A stretch of DNA of 64,000 bases from an uncultured Peptococcaceae bacterium (GCA_947254645.1 CAMYDW010000002.1:92907-156906); one strand, 5' to 3'; positions 44,402 through 54,354 are shown, counted from the first letter of the stretch. Translations and numbers: made by a program. The notes: generated by a model from the sequence alone, not told the origin.

Positions 44402-44515
44402 AATTTTTAAATTTGTACGATGATAAGTGGTGCAAAAGGCGTGGAAGGATGATTCAAGCATACCTATTGCAGTTAGATATACCGACATGCCATGCCACTA
44501 AGCCATAAAAAAGGG
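44402..44515. other. Short intergenic gap
   Basis: No gene or clear structure seen. Confidence 0.5.
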
Positions 44516-44842
44516 TCATTGATGCGGCTCCTTTCTGAGCACTTTGGCAAAGACGCAGAGCCAAATGGCTGGCGCAGAGGTGGCGGTCACTTGGTGACGC
44601 ACATGGGCAGGGAAAAAGAGGGTGTCGCCTTTGGCAAGGGGCACTGCTGTGCCATCTTCATAGGCCAAGGTGGCAGTGCCTTCTAAAAGAGTGACCCATT
44701 CGTCCTCGTCTTGGTCATACCAGTCGTTTTTGGGAGTGGTATGATGCCAACTGACAATGCGTTCTATGCGCATGGTATCGGTTTCACTAAGGATGGTGAC
44801 GGCTTCTTCTGGGGTAGGGGTGCCTGGGTCAAAAAGATTCAT
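44516..44842 (-). CDS. Cupin-domain protein
   Basis: 108 residues, a single small cupin barrel: W-Y-D-Q-D-E-D-E-W-V-T-L-L-E-G (first motif) and FPAHVRHQVTA (second His motif). Metal-dependent cupin of unknown substrate. Overlaps the DNA glycosylase gene by 14 bases, third gene of a minus-strand operon. Confidence 0.82.
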   Translation of the reverse strand: MNLFDPGTPTPEEAVTILSETDTMRIERIVSWHHTTPKNDWYDQDEDEWVTLLEGTATLAYEDGTAVPLAKGDTLFFPAHVRHQVTATSAPAIWLCVFAKVLRKEPHQ

Positions 44843-45350
44843 GTATTGGCCCCTCCTCTAGGCGTGTTCTGATGACTTGATAGGCATCGACCAAGGCTTC
44901 ATCCGGCCAGCGTGCACGATTGGCAGCAGAGGTTGATGGCAGAGGGATGGCTTCGATGTGGGTGATGGGAAGGAGCAGCTTGTTGTACAGGTCGTTGGCT
45001 TTTTTGCCTGTGGTGAAGATGGTGTGAATAGGCGCCTGTGCAAGCAAGCTGGCGACATCATTGGCAATGGGATGGCGAATGCTGGCATCTGCAGCGCCGT
45101 TGATATCACATTTGGCTAAAACATCCCACAGAGCGATGTGGTGGGCAAGGGCAAAGGACTGGCATGCGTCTCGGTCTTCTGGCACTGCTTCATCAAAGAG
45201 GCGTGCAAGGGTGCGCCAAAAACGGTTTTGCGGATGACCATAGTACATGTCTTTTTCTCGAGATTTGGGAGAAGGCATGGTGCCAAGGATGAGCACCTGT
45301 GACCCTTCATCTGCCCAAGGCTGGAGGGTGTGGGTGACAGTTTCAACCAT
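44829..45350 (-). CDS. DNA-deoxyinosine glycosylase (UDG family 6 type)
   Basis: 173 residues. UDG-superfamily fold with LILGTMPSPKSREKDMYYG and HPQNRFWRTLARLF near the N-terminus, matching the hypoxanthine-DNA glycosylase family, and PLPSTSAANRAR near the C-terminus. Removes deaminated adenine (hypoxanthine) from DNA. Overlaps genes on both sides (8 and 14 bases). Confidence 0.87.
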   Translation of the reverse strand: MVETVTHTLQPWADEGSQVLILGTMPSPKSREKDMYYGHPQNRFWRTLARLFDEAVPEDRDACQSFALAHHIALWDVLAKCDINGAADASIRHPIANDVASLLAQAPIHTIFTTGKKANDLYNKLLLPITHIEAIPLPSTSAANRARWPDEALVDAYQVIRTRLEEGPIHESF

Positions 45351-45882
45351 GACATATCGCCATCTGACACATTTCCATGGCGGATAGGGCTGTTTGGTGG
45401 CTTTCAGGGGTCACCCCTGCACAGGCATCTGCACGGATATAAAGGGGCACATTAGGCAAGGCGGATTTGATGAGCATGGCATTGGCGATGACACAAATAT
45501 CTGTGCATAGCCCAACGAGGGTGATAGAAGTCATTGGTTGGTCTGCATGGCTCATCTGCAAGGTTTCTGCCAAGGCAAGAGAGCCAAACCCGTTCTTTTC
45601 AAACTTTCGTGCCATTTTGCGTTTCAAAAGGGCGCCTACCTCTGGATGAAGCTGCCAACCATCGCTGTCTTTTTGGCAATGGGCCACAGGGAGATAATGC
45701 CCCTCTTGGGTTTCAAAATAATCATCGTGGTGGGTATCTTGAGTGTAATAAATTTGTCCTTGGTGTGCTTTGATGACCTCGCACACTGTTGGCACAATGG
45801 CTTGGGCTTCTTTGGTTCCGAGGCTGCCATTGATAAAATCATTTTGCATATCAATCACAACCAATACATCATTTCCGAACAT
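45343..45882 (-). CDS. Isochorismatase-family cysteine hydrolase (nicotinamidase-like)
   Basis: 179 residues. Catalytic Asp in VVIDMQNDFI, Lys in MARKFEKNGFG, Cys in VGLCTDICVIAN. Resembles nicotinamidase PncA and related amidases. GAGGAGG is 7 bases upstream. First gene of the operon with the DNA glycosylase and cupin. If a nicotinamidase, it feeds NAD salvage. Confidence 0.86.
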   Translation of the reverse strand: MFGNDVLVVIDMQNDFINGSLGTKEAQAIVPTVCEVIKAHQGQIYYTQDTHHDDYFETQEGHYLPVAHCQKDSDGWQLHPEVGALLKRKMARKFEKNGFGSLALAETLQMSHADQPMTSITLVGLCTDICVIANAMLIKSALPNVPLYIRADACAGVTPESHQTALSAMEMCQMAICHG

Positions 45883-46046
45883 TGTTATCCTCCTCTAGTT
45901 TTAATAGTTCTATTTTATCAGCTTTCAAAAAAATGTCTATCCATATAGAGTGCACGAATAGTGAACAAATATCCGTCATACGCTTGCAAATTTACTTGGA
46001 ATTGGGTATGATTAGGACGGAAAAAATTTGAAGGGGGAAAACCTTA

Positions 46047-47264
46047 GTGAGTTCAGAAAAGAAAAAAATTGGTTTAGTCACTAGACTCCTTATCGGGATC
46101 GCTGTCGGTCTTGGTTTGGGGCTGGTCTTGCCAGAAGGAATTATTCGTGCTTTGGTGACAGTAGCTAGTATTTTTGGGAGCTACTTGAGCTTTATTATTC
46201 CATTGATGATTGTGAGTTTTGTTGCTGCTGGGATTAGTCATTTGAGCAGCGGCGGTGCTGGGCGTTTGTTGGGGGTAACCGTAGCGATTGCCTATTGTTC
46301 TACCTTATTGGCTGGGAGCTTTGCTTATGCAGTAGACTCTGCTCTTTTCCCAGCGTTTATTACCAGCGATATTATTGATAATTTTAAGGAAACTGCCACT
46401 GCGTCTTTGGACCCATACTTAAAGTTCGTGCTTGACCCAGCATTCAGTGTGACCACTGCGATTGTCTTGGCATTTATTTTTGGGATTGGGATTGTTGCCC
46501 TTCGTAGCAGCAAAAACCACCAAGAAATTGGTGAAATGATGATGAAATTGTTTGATGGCTTCCAAGAAATCATCAACCTTACCCTTGCTAAAACCATCAT
46601 TCCATTATTGCCGTTTTATATCGGGATTACCTTTGCAAAAATGAGCTATACCGGTGAAGTATGGAGCGTGTTGCGCGTATTCTGGAAAGTGTACGTGGTT
46701 ATTTTGTGCTTACACATTGTTTACTTGCTCTTTCTTTTCGGTGTGGCTGGGGGCGTTTCCAAGAAAAGCCCATTCTTCTATTTGAAGAACCAAATTCCAG
46801 GCTATGTGACTGCAGTTGGTACCCAATCCTCTGCAATGACCATTCCGATTAACGTAAGCTGTGCTGAAAAGAACGGTGTCAGCAAGAGTATTCGTGAATT
46901 TGTTGTACCGCTTTGCGCAACCATCCACTTGGCTGGTAGTACTATGACCATCGTTTCTTGTGCAACAGGGGTATTGATGATGAGCAATATGCCACATAGC
47001 TTTGGCTTGATGATGCCATTCATCTTGACTCTTGGCGTGGTTATGATTGCTGCACCAGGGGCACCAGGTGGTGCAATTATGAGTGCGCTTTCCTTCTTGC
47101 CAATGATTGGCATTCCGGTGGAAGGGGCTTTGGCAACCTTGATGATTGCCCTCTACCTCACCCAAGACAGCTTTGGTACCGCTTGTAACGTTTCTGGGGA
47201 CAATGCGATTGCAGTCATCGTGGATACCTTCAAGGATCGTATCACTGGCAAAAAATCTGCCTAA
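46047..47264 (+). CDS. DAACS-family dicarboxylate/amino acid:cation symporter
   Basis: 405 residues, eight or more hydrophobic helices, Pro/Gly-rich pore segments (GVVMIAAPGAPGGAIMSAL) and DNAIAVIVDTF with Asp/Asn binding residues typical of the GltPh fold. Na+ or H+ coupled uptake of glutamate, dicarboxylates or serine/threonine; substrate not resolved. GTG 46047 follows AAGGGGG by 7 bases. Bidirectional terminator follows. Confidence 0.9.
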   Translation: MSSEKKKIGLVTRLLIGIAVGLGLGLVLPEGIIRALVTVASIFGSYLSFIIPLMIVSFVAAGISHLSSGGAGRLLGVTVAIAYCSTLLAGSFAYAVDSALFPAFITSDIIDNFKETATASLDPYLKFVLDPAFSVTTAIVLAFIFGIGIVALRSSKNHQEIGEMMMKLFDGFQEIINLTLAKTIIPLLPFYIGITFAKMSYTGEVWSVLRVFWKVYVVILCLHIVYLLFLFGVAGGVSKKSPFFYLKNQIPGYVTAVGTQSSAMTIPINVSCAEKNGVSKSIREFVVPLCATIHLAGSTMTIVSCATGVLMMSNMPHSFGLMMPFILTLGVVMIAAPGAPGGAIMSALSFLPMIGIPVEGALATLMIALYLTQDSFGTACNVSGDNAIAVIVDTFKDRITGKKSA

Positions 47265-47294
47265 GCATTGACTTAGAAATCACCTTCATAAAAT

Positions 47295-47332
47295 AAAAGC
47301 TCGCCTTTGTTAAAAACAAAGGCGAGCTTTTT
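47295..47332. terminator. Bidirectional terminator between symporter and aminopeptidase genes
   Basis: A 16-bp stem; T run on both strands. Confidence 0.9.
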
Positions 47333-47335
47333 ATA

Positions 47336-48733
47336 TTATAGACTTTCTTCTAAGAAGGCCAAGTAGGCACGCATGGTCATGTAGACATCTGCCTTGCTGA
47401 CAAGCTCGAGAGGGGCATGCATGGAGAGCATTGGCACGCCGCAATCCACGACTTCTGCACCTCGGTCGGCGAGGATATAGGCGATGGTGCCACCGCCACC
47501 TTCGTCAATTTTGCCAAGCTCGCCTGTTTGCCATGGCACGTTGCGGTTGGCAAAGAGACGGCGCAGGCCTTGTAAAAATTCGGCATTGGCATCATTGGAG
47601 CCGCTTTTGCCACGGGAACCAGTAAATTTGCAAATCGTGACCCCCTTGCCTAAAAAGGCGGTGTTTTTCGCATCCATGACCTCTGGGAAGGTAGGGTCGA
47701 GGGCAGCGGTCACATCTGCAGAGAGGACATGGCTTTTGGCGATGGTACGACGTACCATCAGCTCACTGTCATGGGCAGAGAGGGCAAAGAGCTCTGCAAG
47801 CATATTTTCAAAGAAACGAGCATTCATAGAGGTATTGCCCACAGAGCCGATTTCTTCCTTATCAACAAAAAGGCCCACTGCGCCATAGGTCGGTGTTTTC
47901 ATGGTGAGGAGCGCTTCTAATGCTGCATAGGTGCAGGAACGGTCATCGTGTCCATGGGCACCAATCAAGGAGCGGTCAAGACCGACATCAACGGCCTTTT
48001 GTGCAGGCACCAGCTCTAATTCAGCCAAGAGCAAGTCTTCCTCGATGAGGTCGTATTTTTCCTTGATAAGACGTAAGATGTTTGCCTTGATTGGTGATTT
48101 TTCATCGCCCTCTTGAAGGGGCATGTGGCCGATAATCGCATTGAGCTGCTCGCCAGTGATGGCAGTGGCAAGGGTTTTCTCATTTTGAGATTTGCCTAGA
48201 TGCGGCAAAAGGTCGCTGATAAATAGTACGGGATCCCCTTCATCGTCACCAAGATGGATTTCTACTGGGGTGCCATCTTGAGTATAGGCAAGGCCATGCA
48301 AGGAGAGGGGCATACAAGTCCATTGGTATTTTTTGATGCCACCGTAGTAGTGGGTCTTGAGGAGGGCAAGCTCACCATCTTCATAAAGGGGATGGGCCTT
48401 TAAATCAAGACGAGGGGCATCAATATGGCTGCCAACAATGTGCAAGCCTTGGTCGAGGGACTTTTCGCCAACCACCAAAAGCACCACCGCTTTGTTTTTG
48501 TGGTTGTAGTAAATCCTGGTGCCGGCTGGTGGCATTTGACCTTGGGCAAGAATGCTTTCTATATCCACAAAGCCAGCCTTTTGGGCTTGAGCAATGATGG
48601 TTTTAGCACATTCACGTTCGGTTTTGCTATCATCTAAAAATGCTTTGTAGCGGTCGCCATAGTCAAAAATGGCTTGGAGATCTTCCGCAGAGGCATCTTT
48701 CCAAATGCTGGGACAGGTGTATTCATAAGACAT
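47336..48733 (-). CDS. M18-family aminopeptidase
   Basis: 465 residues from ATG 48733 (AGGAG about 7 bases upstream; a longer frame has none). Metal ligands: IVGSHIDAPRLDL, VDKEEIGSVGN, and ALDPTFPEV. Zinc aminopeptidase cleaving N-terminal residues from peptides in the cytosol. Monocistronic. Confidence 0.93.
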   Translation of the reverse strand: MSYEYTCPSIWKDASAEDLQAIFDYGDRYKAFLDDSKTERECAKTIIAQAQKAGFVDIESILAQGQMPPAGTRIYYNHKNKAVVLLVVGEKSLDQGLHIVGSHIDAPRLDLKAHPLYEDGELALLKTHYYGGIKKYQWTCMPLSLHGLAYTQDGTPVEIHLGDDEGDPVLFISDLLPHLGKSQNEKTLATAITGEQLNAIIGHMPLQEGDEKSPIKANILRLIKEKYDLIEEDLLLAELELVPAQKAVDVGLDRSLIGAHGHDDRSCTYAALEALLTMKTPTYGAVGLFVDKEEIGSVGNTSMNARFFENMLAELFALSAHDSELMVRRTIAKSHVLSADVTAALDPTFPEVMDAKNTAFLGKGVTICKFTGSRGKSGSNDANAEFLQGLRRLFANRNVPWQTGELGKIDEGGGGTIAYILADRGAEVVDCGVPMLSMHAPLELVSKADVYMTMRAYLAFLEESL

Positions 48734-48855
48734 AAAAAAACTCCTTTCGTGATGTTTCTGGATAAAAGATGGTCGAAACATCAATAAACTGGTATAATAA
48801 AAGTATACCATAAAATGACAAGGTTTATATGATTCCTTGTCGAGGAGTGAAAACC

Positions 48856-49161
48856 ATGGAATATAAAATTCAAAAAAAATTCATCAATCTAGGAACAGCC
48901 GTTGTTGATTTCGCCTTGGCGATGCTGATGATGATTACCGCCATTCAAAGCCGCAGTGTGCTTGCTTTTGTTTTTGGGGTGTTATTTGTAGCGATGGGTG
49001 TATTTTTTTGGCGCTATTTTGAACGTCAACGTCGCTTAGAAAAGATGACGCCAGAGGAACGGGCTGCTTTCTTAGGAAGTAGCGAAGCAGTGCTCATGCC
49101 AAATGAAGCCAATGCCATGCTAGAAGAAAAGCGCAGAGAAGAAGGCTATGTCGAAAAATAA
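48856..49161 (+). CDS. Small two-helix membrane protein
   Basis: 101 residues from ATG 48856 (GAGGAGTG 7 bases upstream). Two hydrophobic helices (about 12-32 and 38-58), then an acidic charged tail. No family recognised. Overlaps the next gene by 14 bases, and so probably shares its transcript. Confidence 0.75.
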   Translation: MEYKIQKKFINLGTAVVDFALAMLMMITAIQSRSVLAFVFGVLFVAMGVFFWRYFERQRRLEKMTPEERAAFLGSSEAVLMPNEANAMLEEKRREEGYVEK

Positions 49162-49351
49162 AGGCGCAGAAAAGAAACCAAAAACCACCAAGAAAAAAAT
49201 CCTTGATGGTCTTGGATTGGGATTTTTCATGGGATTGTTTTTCATTGTGCCCCTCTGTATCAATCTGGTAGGGTCTACTGCTGGTGGTGTTGTTGTCGGT
49301 GGCATGGTGGCAATGCTTGCGGGCATTGCTGTAGAATGCTATACAAATTAA
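49148..49351 (+). CDS. Small two-helix membrane protein with Lys-rich N-terminus
   Basis: 67 residues; basic start (AEKKPKTTKKKI) then two hydrophobic helices with a GSTAGGVVVGG turn. ATG 49148 overlaps the previous gene by 14 bases; GAGAAGAAG precedes it. No family known. Confidence 0.7.
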   Translation: MSKNKGAEKKPKTTKKKILDGLGLGFFMGLFFIVPLCINLVGSTAGGVVVGGMVAMLAGIAVECYTN

Positions 49352-49384
49352 AAAACACAACAGCTTTTGCTGTTGTGTTTTTTT
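49350..49384. terminator. Bidirectional terminator
   Basis: A 14-bp stem, T7 on the plus strand and A5 on the other side. Confidence 0.92.
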
Positions 49385-49387
49385 GTT

Positions 49388-50569
49388 CTATTGGTAGAGG
49401 GGATGGTAAATATCTATAACCTTGCCATCTTTGTAGTAGACTCTTGGCACACGGCGAGACAAGCCACAGTAAATTTCATGGGCGATGGTAGGGACGTGTT
49501 GGGCCACTTCTTCAACGGTGATTTCATCTGTCCCTTGTTCGCCGATGATGACAACCTCATCGCCAATGGCAACGTTTTCAATATGGGAGACATTGATCAT
49601 GCATTGGTCCATGCAGATGTTGCCAACCACCTTCGCACGCTGCCCATGAATGAGGACCTCACAACCGTTGGTCAACAAGCGATGAAACCCATCTGCATAG
49701 CCAAGGGGTAGGGTGGCAATGATTTCTCCCTCTTCTGTTGTGGTGTAATGACAGCCATAGCTGATGCAGCTGCCGACCTTTTCTTTTTTGACATTGGTGA
49801 CACGACATTTTAAGCGCAATGATGGTCGCACAACAATGTTTTCATTGTGGGTTTCCTTGCTAGGATAGCAGCCATAGAGCAAAATGCCTGGGCGCACCAT
49901 ATCGAGAAAATACTCTGGATGGTCGACAATGACACCACTATTGCCACAGTGGCGAATCTTTGGAATAAAGCCACGTGTCTGTAAGCCCTCAAGGAAAAAC
50001 AGGTAATTTTGCCATTGATAATGGGTGTAGGCTTTGTCGGCTTCATCAGCAGTGGCAAAATGGGTGAATAAGCCTGTAAATTCAATCCCAGGAAGGCGTA
50101 AAATGTCTTCAATCAGGTCAAGGCTTTCTGGGGTTGGCAAGAAGCCAATGCGCCCCATGCCAGTATCGGCTTTGATATGGCAATGTGCCACCTTGTTTTG
50201 GGCCACTGCCTCATCAGACATGGCCTTGGCCAAGTCGTAGGTGTAGATGGTTTGGTCAATGTCATATTCTATGAGCTCTTTGGCACGCCACGGCTCTGTA
50301 TACCCTAAGATAAGTATAGAAACATCATGAAAGCCTGCTTGTCGCAACTCAATGGCTTCATCAAGCATGGCAACAGCCAAGTAAGTGGCGCCGTTTTCTA
50401 TTAAAGTGGGTACAATATGTGTGGCGCCGTGTCCGTAGGCATCTGCCTTTACGACTGCAGCAATTTGCGGGGTATCGCCAATTCGTTTACGGATCGCTTG
50501 CATTGTAAACGAAAAAGCATCTAAATCAATTTCAGCCCAGACGGGTCGAATATGTTTTAAGTCTTCCAT
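49388..50569 (-). CDS. alr: Alanine racemase
   Basis: 393 residues. PLP lysine K41 in AVVKADAYGHG; catalytic Tyr likely in CISYGCHY; C-terminal IGDEVVIIGEQG. Interconverts L- and D-alanine for peptidoglycan. ATG 50569 with AAAAGGGG upstream. Single gene. Confidence 0.95.
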   Translation of the reverse strand: MEDLKHIRPVWAEIDLDAFSFTMQAIRKRIGDTPQIAAVVKADAYGHGATHIVPTLIENGATYLAVAMLDEAIELRQAGFHDVSILILGYTEPWRAKELIEYDIDQTIYTYDLAKAMSDEAVAQNKVAHCHIKADTGMGRIGFLPTPESLDLIEDILRLPGIEFTGLFTHFATADEADKAYTHYQWQNYLFFLEGLQTRGFIPKIRHCGNSGVIVDHPEYFLDMVRPGILLYGCYPSKETHNENIVVRPSLRLKCRVTNVKKEKVGSCISYGCHYTTTEEGEIIATLPLGYADGFHRLLTNGCEVLIHGQRAKVVGNICMDQCMINVSHIENVAIGDEVVIIGEQGTDEITVEEVAQHVPTIAHEIYCGLSRRVPRVYYKDGKVIDIYHPLYQ

Positions 50570-50850
50570 ACCAAAGGTCCCCTTTTAAAGTTATGCGAAT
50601 TTTTGAACTATTTCGATAATATGATTATATCAAAAAAGTGACGACAATCGCATTATTAATCGTTATATAATTAAATGAATATTTTTATAAAATATAAGAG
50701 CTTGATGAGCAATCATCATTTCTCTTTTTTTAGAGTTCTTATTATAGCACTATTTCACTCAATCTGTGAGGCTGTGTTTGTTAAGATGTGGTGGATATTA
50801 AAAATTTGGCGACACCTATCCTTTAAAATGAAAAAAGTTTAAACTTTTCC

Positions 50851-50879
50851 TTTACAAAGAATCTATTATCCCCTATAAT
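50851..50879 (+). promoter_or_regulatory. Promoter of the methionine operon
   Basis: TTTACA (50851-50856), 17-base spacer, TATAAT (50874-50879). Confidence 0.8.
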
Positions 50880-50898
50880 AGCATTCAATTCAATAACA

Positions 50899-50996
50899 TT
50901 TATCAAGAGCGGTGGAGGGACTGGCCCTGTGAAACCCGGCAACAGCCTATGAAGGTAATGTGCTAATTCCAGCAGACAATGTCTGGCAGATAAGTG
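50899..50996 (+). promoter_or_regulatory. SAM-I riboswitch (S-box)
   Basis: S-box core: TTATCAAGAGCGGTGGAGGG, CTGTGAAACCCGGCAACAG, AAGGTAATGTGCTAATTCC, and closing GATAAG that pairs with the first TTATC (P1). Binding of S-adenosylmethionine would favour the terminator at 51013-51047. Confidence 0.95.
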
Positions 50997-51012
50997 ACTA
51001 CTGTAAGAAAAG

Positions 51013-51047
51013 AAGCCATTTCCTGCTAGAGGAAGTGGTTATTTTTT
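51013..51047 (+). terminator. Riboswitch terminator before metY
   Basis: Stem AAGCCATTTCCT with AGGAAGTGGTT then T7; expected to form when SAM is abundant. Confidence 0.88.
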
Positions 51048-51076
51048 TACCCAAAAATTTTTAAGGAGGAATTGTC

Positions 51077-52366
51077 ATGAATAATGAAGAACTCAAAGCA
51101 ACACAACTAGGTACACGCTGTGTACAAGGTGGATATATTCCAGGAAATACCGAGGCACGTACGATGCCGATTGTACAATCTACCACCTACAAATACGATA
51201 AAGCCGATGACTTGGCAGATGTTTTCGATTTGAAGGACGGTTCTTTTATGTACACACGTCTTGGCAATCCATCCTTGTCATGGCTGGAAGAAAAGGTGGC
51301 GCTTTTGGAAGGTGGCGTGGCAGCCTTGACCACTGCTTCTGGACAAGCAGCAACCTTGTTCTCTATTATCAATATCACACGTGCAGGTCAACACATTATT
51401 GCACTCAGCAATCTTTATGGTGGCACCCATACCTTGCTCGGCAGCCAATTGCCACGTTTTGGTATTGAGGTGACTTTTGTAGAGCCAGACCTAAGCTTGG
51501 AAGAATTAAAGACCTATGTTCGCCCAGAAACCCGTTGCATTTTTGCAGAGGTTTTAGGCAACCCAGCCCTTGAAGTATTGGATTTTGAAAAGGTGAGTGC
51601 ATTGGCACAATTTGCCGATGTACCGTTGATTGTAGACAACACCTTCCCAACCCCAATGCTTTGCCAGCCGCTCAAGCATGGTGCCAATATTGTCGTGCAT
51701 TCTGCCACCAAATATCTTGATGGCCATGCCACCAGTGTTGGCGGGGTGATTATTGATGGTGGGAACTTCAACTGGGACAATGGAAAATACCCTGAATTGA
51801 CCACGCCAGACCATGACTATCATGGCCTTGTGTACACAGAAGCCTTTGGACCAGCCGCCTATATCGCCAAAGCACGTGCAGGGCTCTTGCGTGACATCGG
51901 TGCAACCATGGCCCCAATGAATGCCTTCCTCATCAATCTTGGCATTGAAACCCTGGCTTTGCGCATGGAACGTCATAGCGAAAATGCTCAAATTGTCGCA
52001 GAATATCTTGCAAACCATCCAAAAGTAGAATGGGTCAATTATCCAGGGCTTGAAAACAACCCAAGTCATGCCTTGGCAGAAAAATATTTGCCAAATGGCT
52101 GCTCTGGGGTCGTGTCCTTTGGGCCAAAAGGGGGCGCTGCTGCAGCTAAAGCCGTGATTGATAACATGAAGCTTGCGACCTTGGTGACCCACGTGGGGGA
52201 CTTGCGCAGTCACATGATTCATCCTGCCAGCACCACTCATCGTCAGCTCAGCGATGCTGATTTAGAAGCAGCAGGGGTAAAACCAAACCTAATTCGTTTT
52301 AATGTAGGGATTGAAAACATCGAAGACATCTTGGCCGATATCGATCAAGCCCTCGCATCTATCTAA
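51077..52366 (+). CDS. metY: O-acetylhomoserine sulfhydrylase (MetY)
   Basis: 429 residues. PLP lysine in VHSATKYLDGHATSVGG; N-terminal TRCVQGGY and STTYKY. Adds sulfide to O-acetylhomoserine to form homocysteine. First gene of the S-box operon; GGAGGAA 7 bases upstream. The next gene, metA, supplies the activated homoserine. Confidence 0.95.
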   Translation: MNNEELKATQLGTRCVQGGYIPGNTEARTMPIVQSTTYKYDKADDLADVFDLKDGSFMYTRLGNPSLSWLEEKVALLEGGVAALTTASGQAATLFSIINITRAGQHIIALSNLYGGTHTLLGSQLPRFGIEVTFVEPDLSLEELKTYVRPETRCIFAEVLGNPALEVLDFEKVSALAQFADVPLIVDNTFPTPMLCQPLKHGANIVVHSATKYLDGHATSVGGVIIDGGNFNWDNGKYPELTTPDHDYHGLVYTEAFGPAAYIAKARAGLLRDIGATMAPMNAFLINLGIETLALRMERHSENAQIVAEYLANHPKVEWVNYPGLENNPSHALAEKYLPNGCSGVVSFGPKGGAAAAKAVIDNMKLATLVTHVGDLRSHMIHPASTTHRQLSDADLEAAGVKPNLIRFNVGIENIEDILADIDQALASI

Positions 52367-52385
52367 TTTTTGAGGAGAGTGTGCA

Positions 52386-53321
52386 GTGCCTGTCATTATA
52401 CCAAAAGATTTACCAGCAACAGAGATACTTAGTAGTGAATATATTTCGGTGATGCACGAAGAACGTGCAAAAACACAGGATATCCGTCCCTTGCGCATTG
52501 GCGTTTTTAATCTCATGCCCAAAAAAATAGTCGCAGAAACGCAGCTTTTGCGATTGTTGTCTAATACCCCTTTGCAATTAGACGTTGATTTGATTATGCC
52601 GGCACATCATGAAAGCAAAAATACCTCTCAAGACCATCTTTTGAAGTTTTACAAAACCTTTGATGAGGTGCGTGAAAAGCGCTACGATGGCTTTATTGTC
52701 ACAGGGGCGCCAGTAGAAATGCTTGACTTTGAAAAGGTGGATTATTGGCAAGAATTGAGTGAGGTATTTGATTTTTGCAATAGGAATGTTTTTTCGACTG
52801 TTTTTATTTGCTGGGCCAGTCAAGCTGCGTTATACTACTATTATGGCATTAAAAAAGTGCCCTTGGATAAAAAGCTATTTGGGGTCTATCCACATCGCTT
52901 GATTCGCAACCGCGATATCACACGTGGCTTTGATGATGTATTTTTTGCACCACAATCCAGACATACAGAAAATTTGGCGTCAGACATCAGTAGCAATGAG
53001 GATTTGAAAATCCTTGCCCAATCGGATGTGGCAGGTCCGCTCTTAACGACCACCATTGACCAACGCCACTATTTTGTATCTGGACATTTGGAGTACGACC
53101 CGTTGACCCTTTGGGAAGAGTATGAACGTGATATGGCAAAGGAGATGGATAATGTACCTTTTCCTGAAAACTACTTCCCAGAAAATGATCCACATCTAGA
53201 GCCAATCGTTCAATGGCGTGGTCATGCCAATTTGTTTTTCTCAAATTGGTTGAATCACGTGGTTTACCAAGAAACGCCATACGACTTGACAAGCCTTATT
53301 CCAAGAGGGCGCAATAAATAA
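52386..53321 (+). CDS. metA: Homoserine O-acyltransferase (MetA), probably acetylating
   Basis: 311 residues. Catalytic Cys in FICWASQAALYYY, and the class I glutamine amidotransferase-like fold with later His/Glu (SGHLEYDPLTL). A glutamate in VTGAPVEMLDFE (position about 111) is the residue that favours acetyl-CoA over succinyl-CoA in known MetA enzymes. This agrees with the MetY neighbour, which uses O-acetylhomoserine. Start GTG 52386, GAGGAGAG 7 bases upstream. Confidence 0.93.
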   Translation: MPVIIPKDLPATEILSSEYISVMHEERAKTQDIRPLRIGVFNLMPKKIVAETQLLRLLSNTPLQLDVDLIMPAHHESKNTSQDHLLKFYKTFDEVREKRYDGFIVTGAPVEMLDFEKVDYWQELSEVFDFCNRNVFSTVFICWASQAALYYYYGIKKVPLDKKLFGVYPHRLIRNRDITRGFDDVFFAPQSRHTENLASDISSNEDLKILAQSDVAGPLLTTTIDQRHYFVSGHLEYDPLTLWEEYERDMAKEMDNVPFPENYFPENDPHLEPIVQWRGHANLFFSNWLNHVVYQETPYDLTSLIPRGRNK

Positions 53322-53337
53322 TAGGAGTGACAATGGT

Positions 53338-54354
53338 ATGTCAGAAGGAAACACGCTGATAAAGATTTACGATTTAAATAAAGTGTTTCGTGTCAAAGGA
53401 CACGATGTCACCGCCCTGGAGGGCATCAACCTTGAAATCAATCAAGGAGAAATTTTTGGTATCATCGGCTTATCAGGTGCTGGAAAAAGTACCTTGGTAC
53501 GCTGTATCAACTTTTTAGAAAAACCAACAGGTGGTGGCATTGTTTTTGATGGCCACGACTTAGGGGCACTTTCAGACAAAGATTTGCGTGCCCTGCGTAA
53601 GCAAATGGGGATGATTTTCCAACAATTCAACCTACTGATGCAACGCACTGCTTTGGAAAACATCTGCTTCCCCCTAGAGATTTCTGGGGTACCAAAGGCT
53701 GAGGCCAAAAAACGTGCCGAAGAGCTTTTGGAAGTGGTAGGGCTTTCTGAACGTGCCAATGCCTATCCAGTGCAGCTTTCTGGTGGGCAAAAGCAACGTG
53801 TGGCGATTGCACGTGCCTTGGCAACCAATCCAAAGGTCTTGTTGTGTGACGAAGCCACCTCTGCCCTTGACCCACAAACCACCGCTTCTATTCTCGGCTT
53901 GTTGAAGTCCTTGAGCGAGGATATGGGCATCACCATTATCATGATTACCCATGAAATGAGTGTCATTGAGGAAATTTGTCAACGTGTGGCCATCATTGCC
54001 GACCATCAAATTGCTGAATTTGGCACCGTGCATGATATTTTTGCCCATCCAAAAACAGATGCGGCACGCCGTTTGGTTTATCGTGAAAAAGAAGAACCAA
54101 GTGTTTATCGTGCAGTGGATGGCAAGCTTTTGCGCCTCATCTTTAATGGTGGAGAAGCCATCGAGCCTGTCGTTTCCAATATGATTTTGGAACTTGGCTT
54201 GGCAGTGAATATTATTCACGCCAACCTCAAGCCAATCAACGGCGAAACCTATGGTGACATGGTCATTCAAGTAAAAAATACCACAGACGCAGAGCGTGTG
54301 CGTGAATATGTGGCACAAAAAGGATTGTTGACAGAGGAGGTGCCAAATGTTTGA
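53338..54354 (+). CDS. metN: Methionine ABC transporter ATP-binding protein MetN
   Basis: 338 residues. Walker A GLSGAGKST, signature LSGGQKQR, Walker B VLLCDEATSALDP, and a C-terminal NIL domain (about 265-338) that senses methionine. Energises MetI for methionine import. Overlaps metI by 8 bases. Confidence 0.96.
   Translation: MSEGNTLIKIYDLNKVFRVKGHDVTALEGINLEINQGEIFGIIGLSGAGKSTLVRCINFLEKPTGGGIVFDGHDLGALSDKDLRALRKQMGMIFQQFNLLMQRTALENICFPLEISGVPKAEAKKRAEELLEVVGLSERANAYPVQLSGGQKQRVAIARALATNPKVLLCDEATSALDPQTTASILGLLKSLSEDMGITIIMITHEMSVIEEICQRVAIIADHQIAEFGTVHDIFAHPKTDAARRLVYREKEEPSVYRAVDGKLLRLIFNGGEAIEPVVSNMILELGLAVNIIHANLKPINGETYGDMVIQVKNTTDAERVREYVAQKGLLTEEVPNV

Larger units (their letters stand above)
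50570..51076. other. Regulatory region between alr and metY
   Basis: 507 bases. The left half (to about 50845) is AT-rich with no recognised element. The right half holds the S-box promoter, aptamer and terminator. Confidence 0.8.

Noticed and set aside
51554..52240. 228-residue frame opposite metY
   Set aside because: Shadow of the conserved metY gene.
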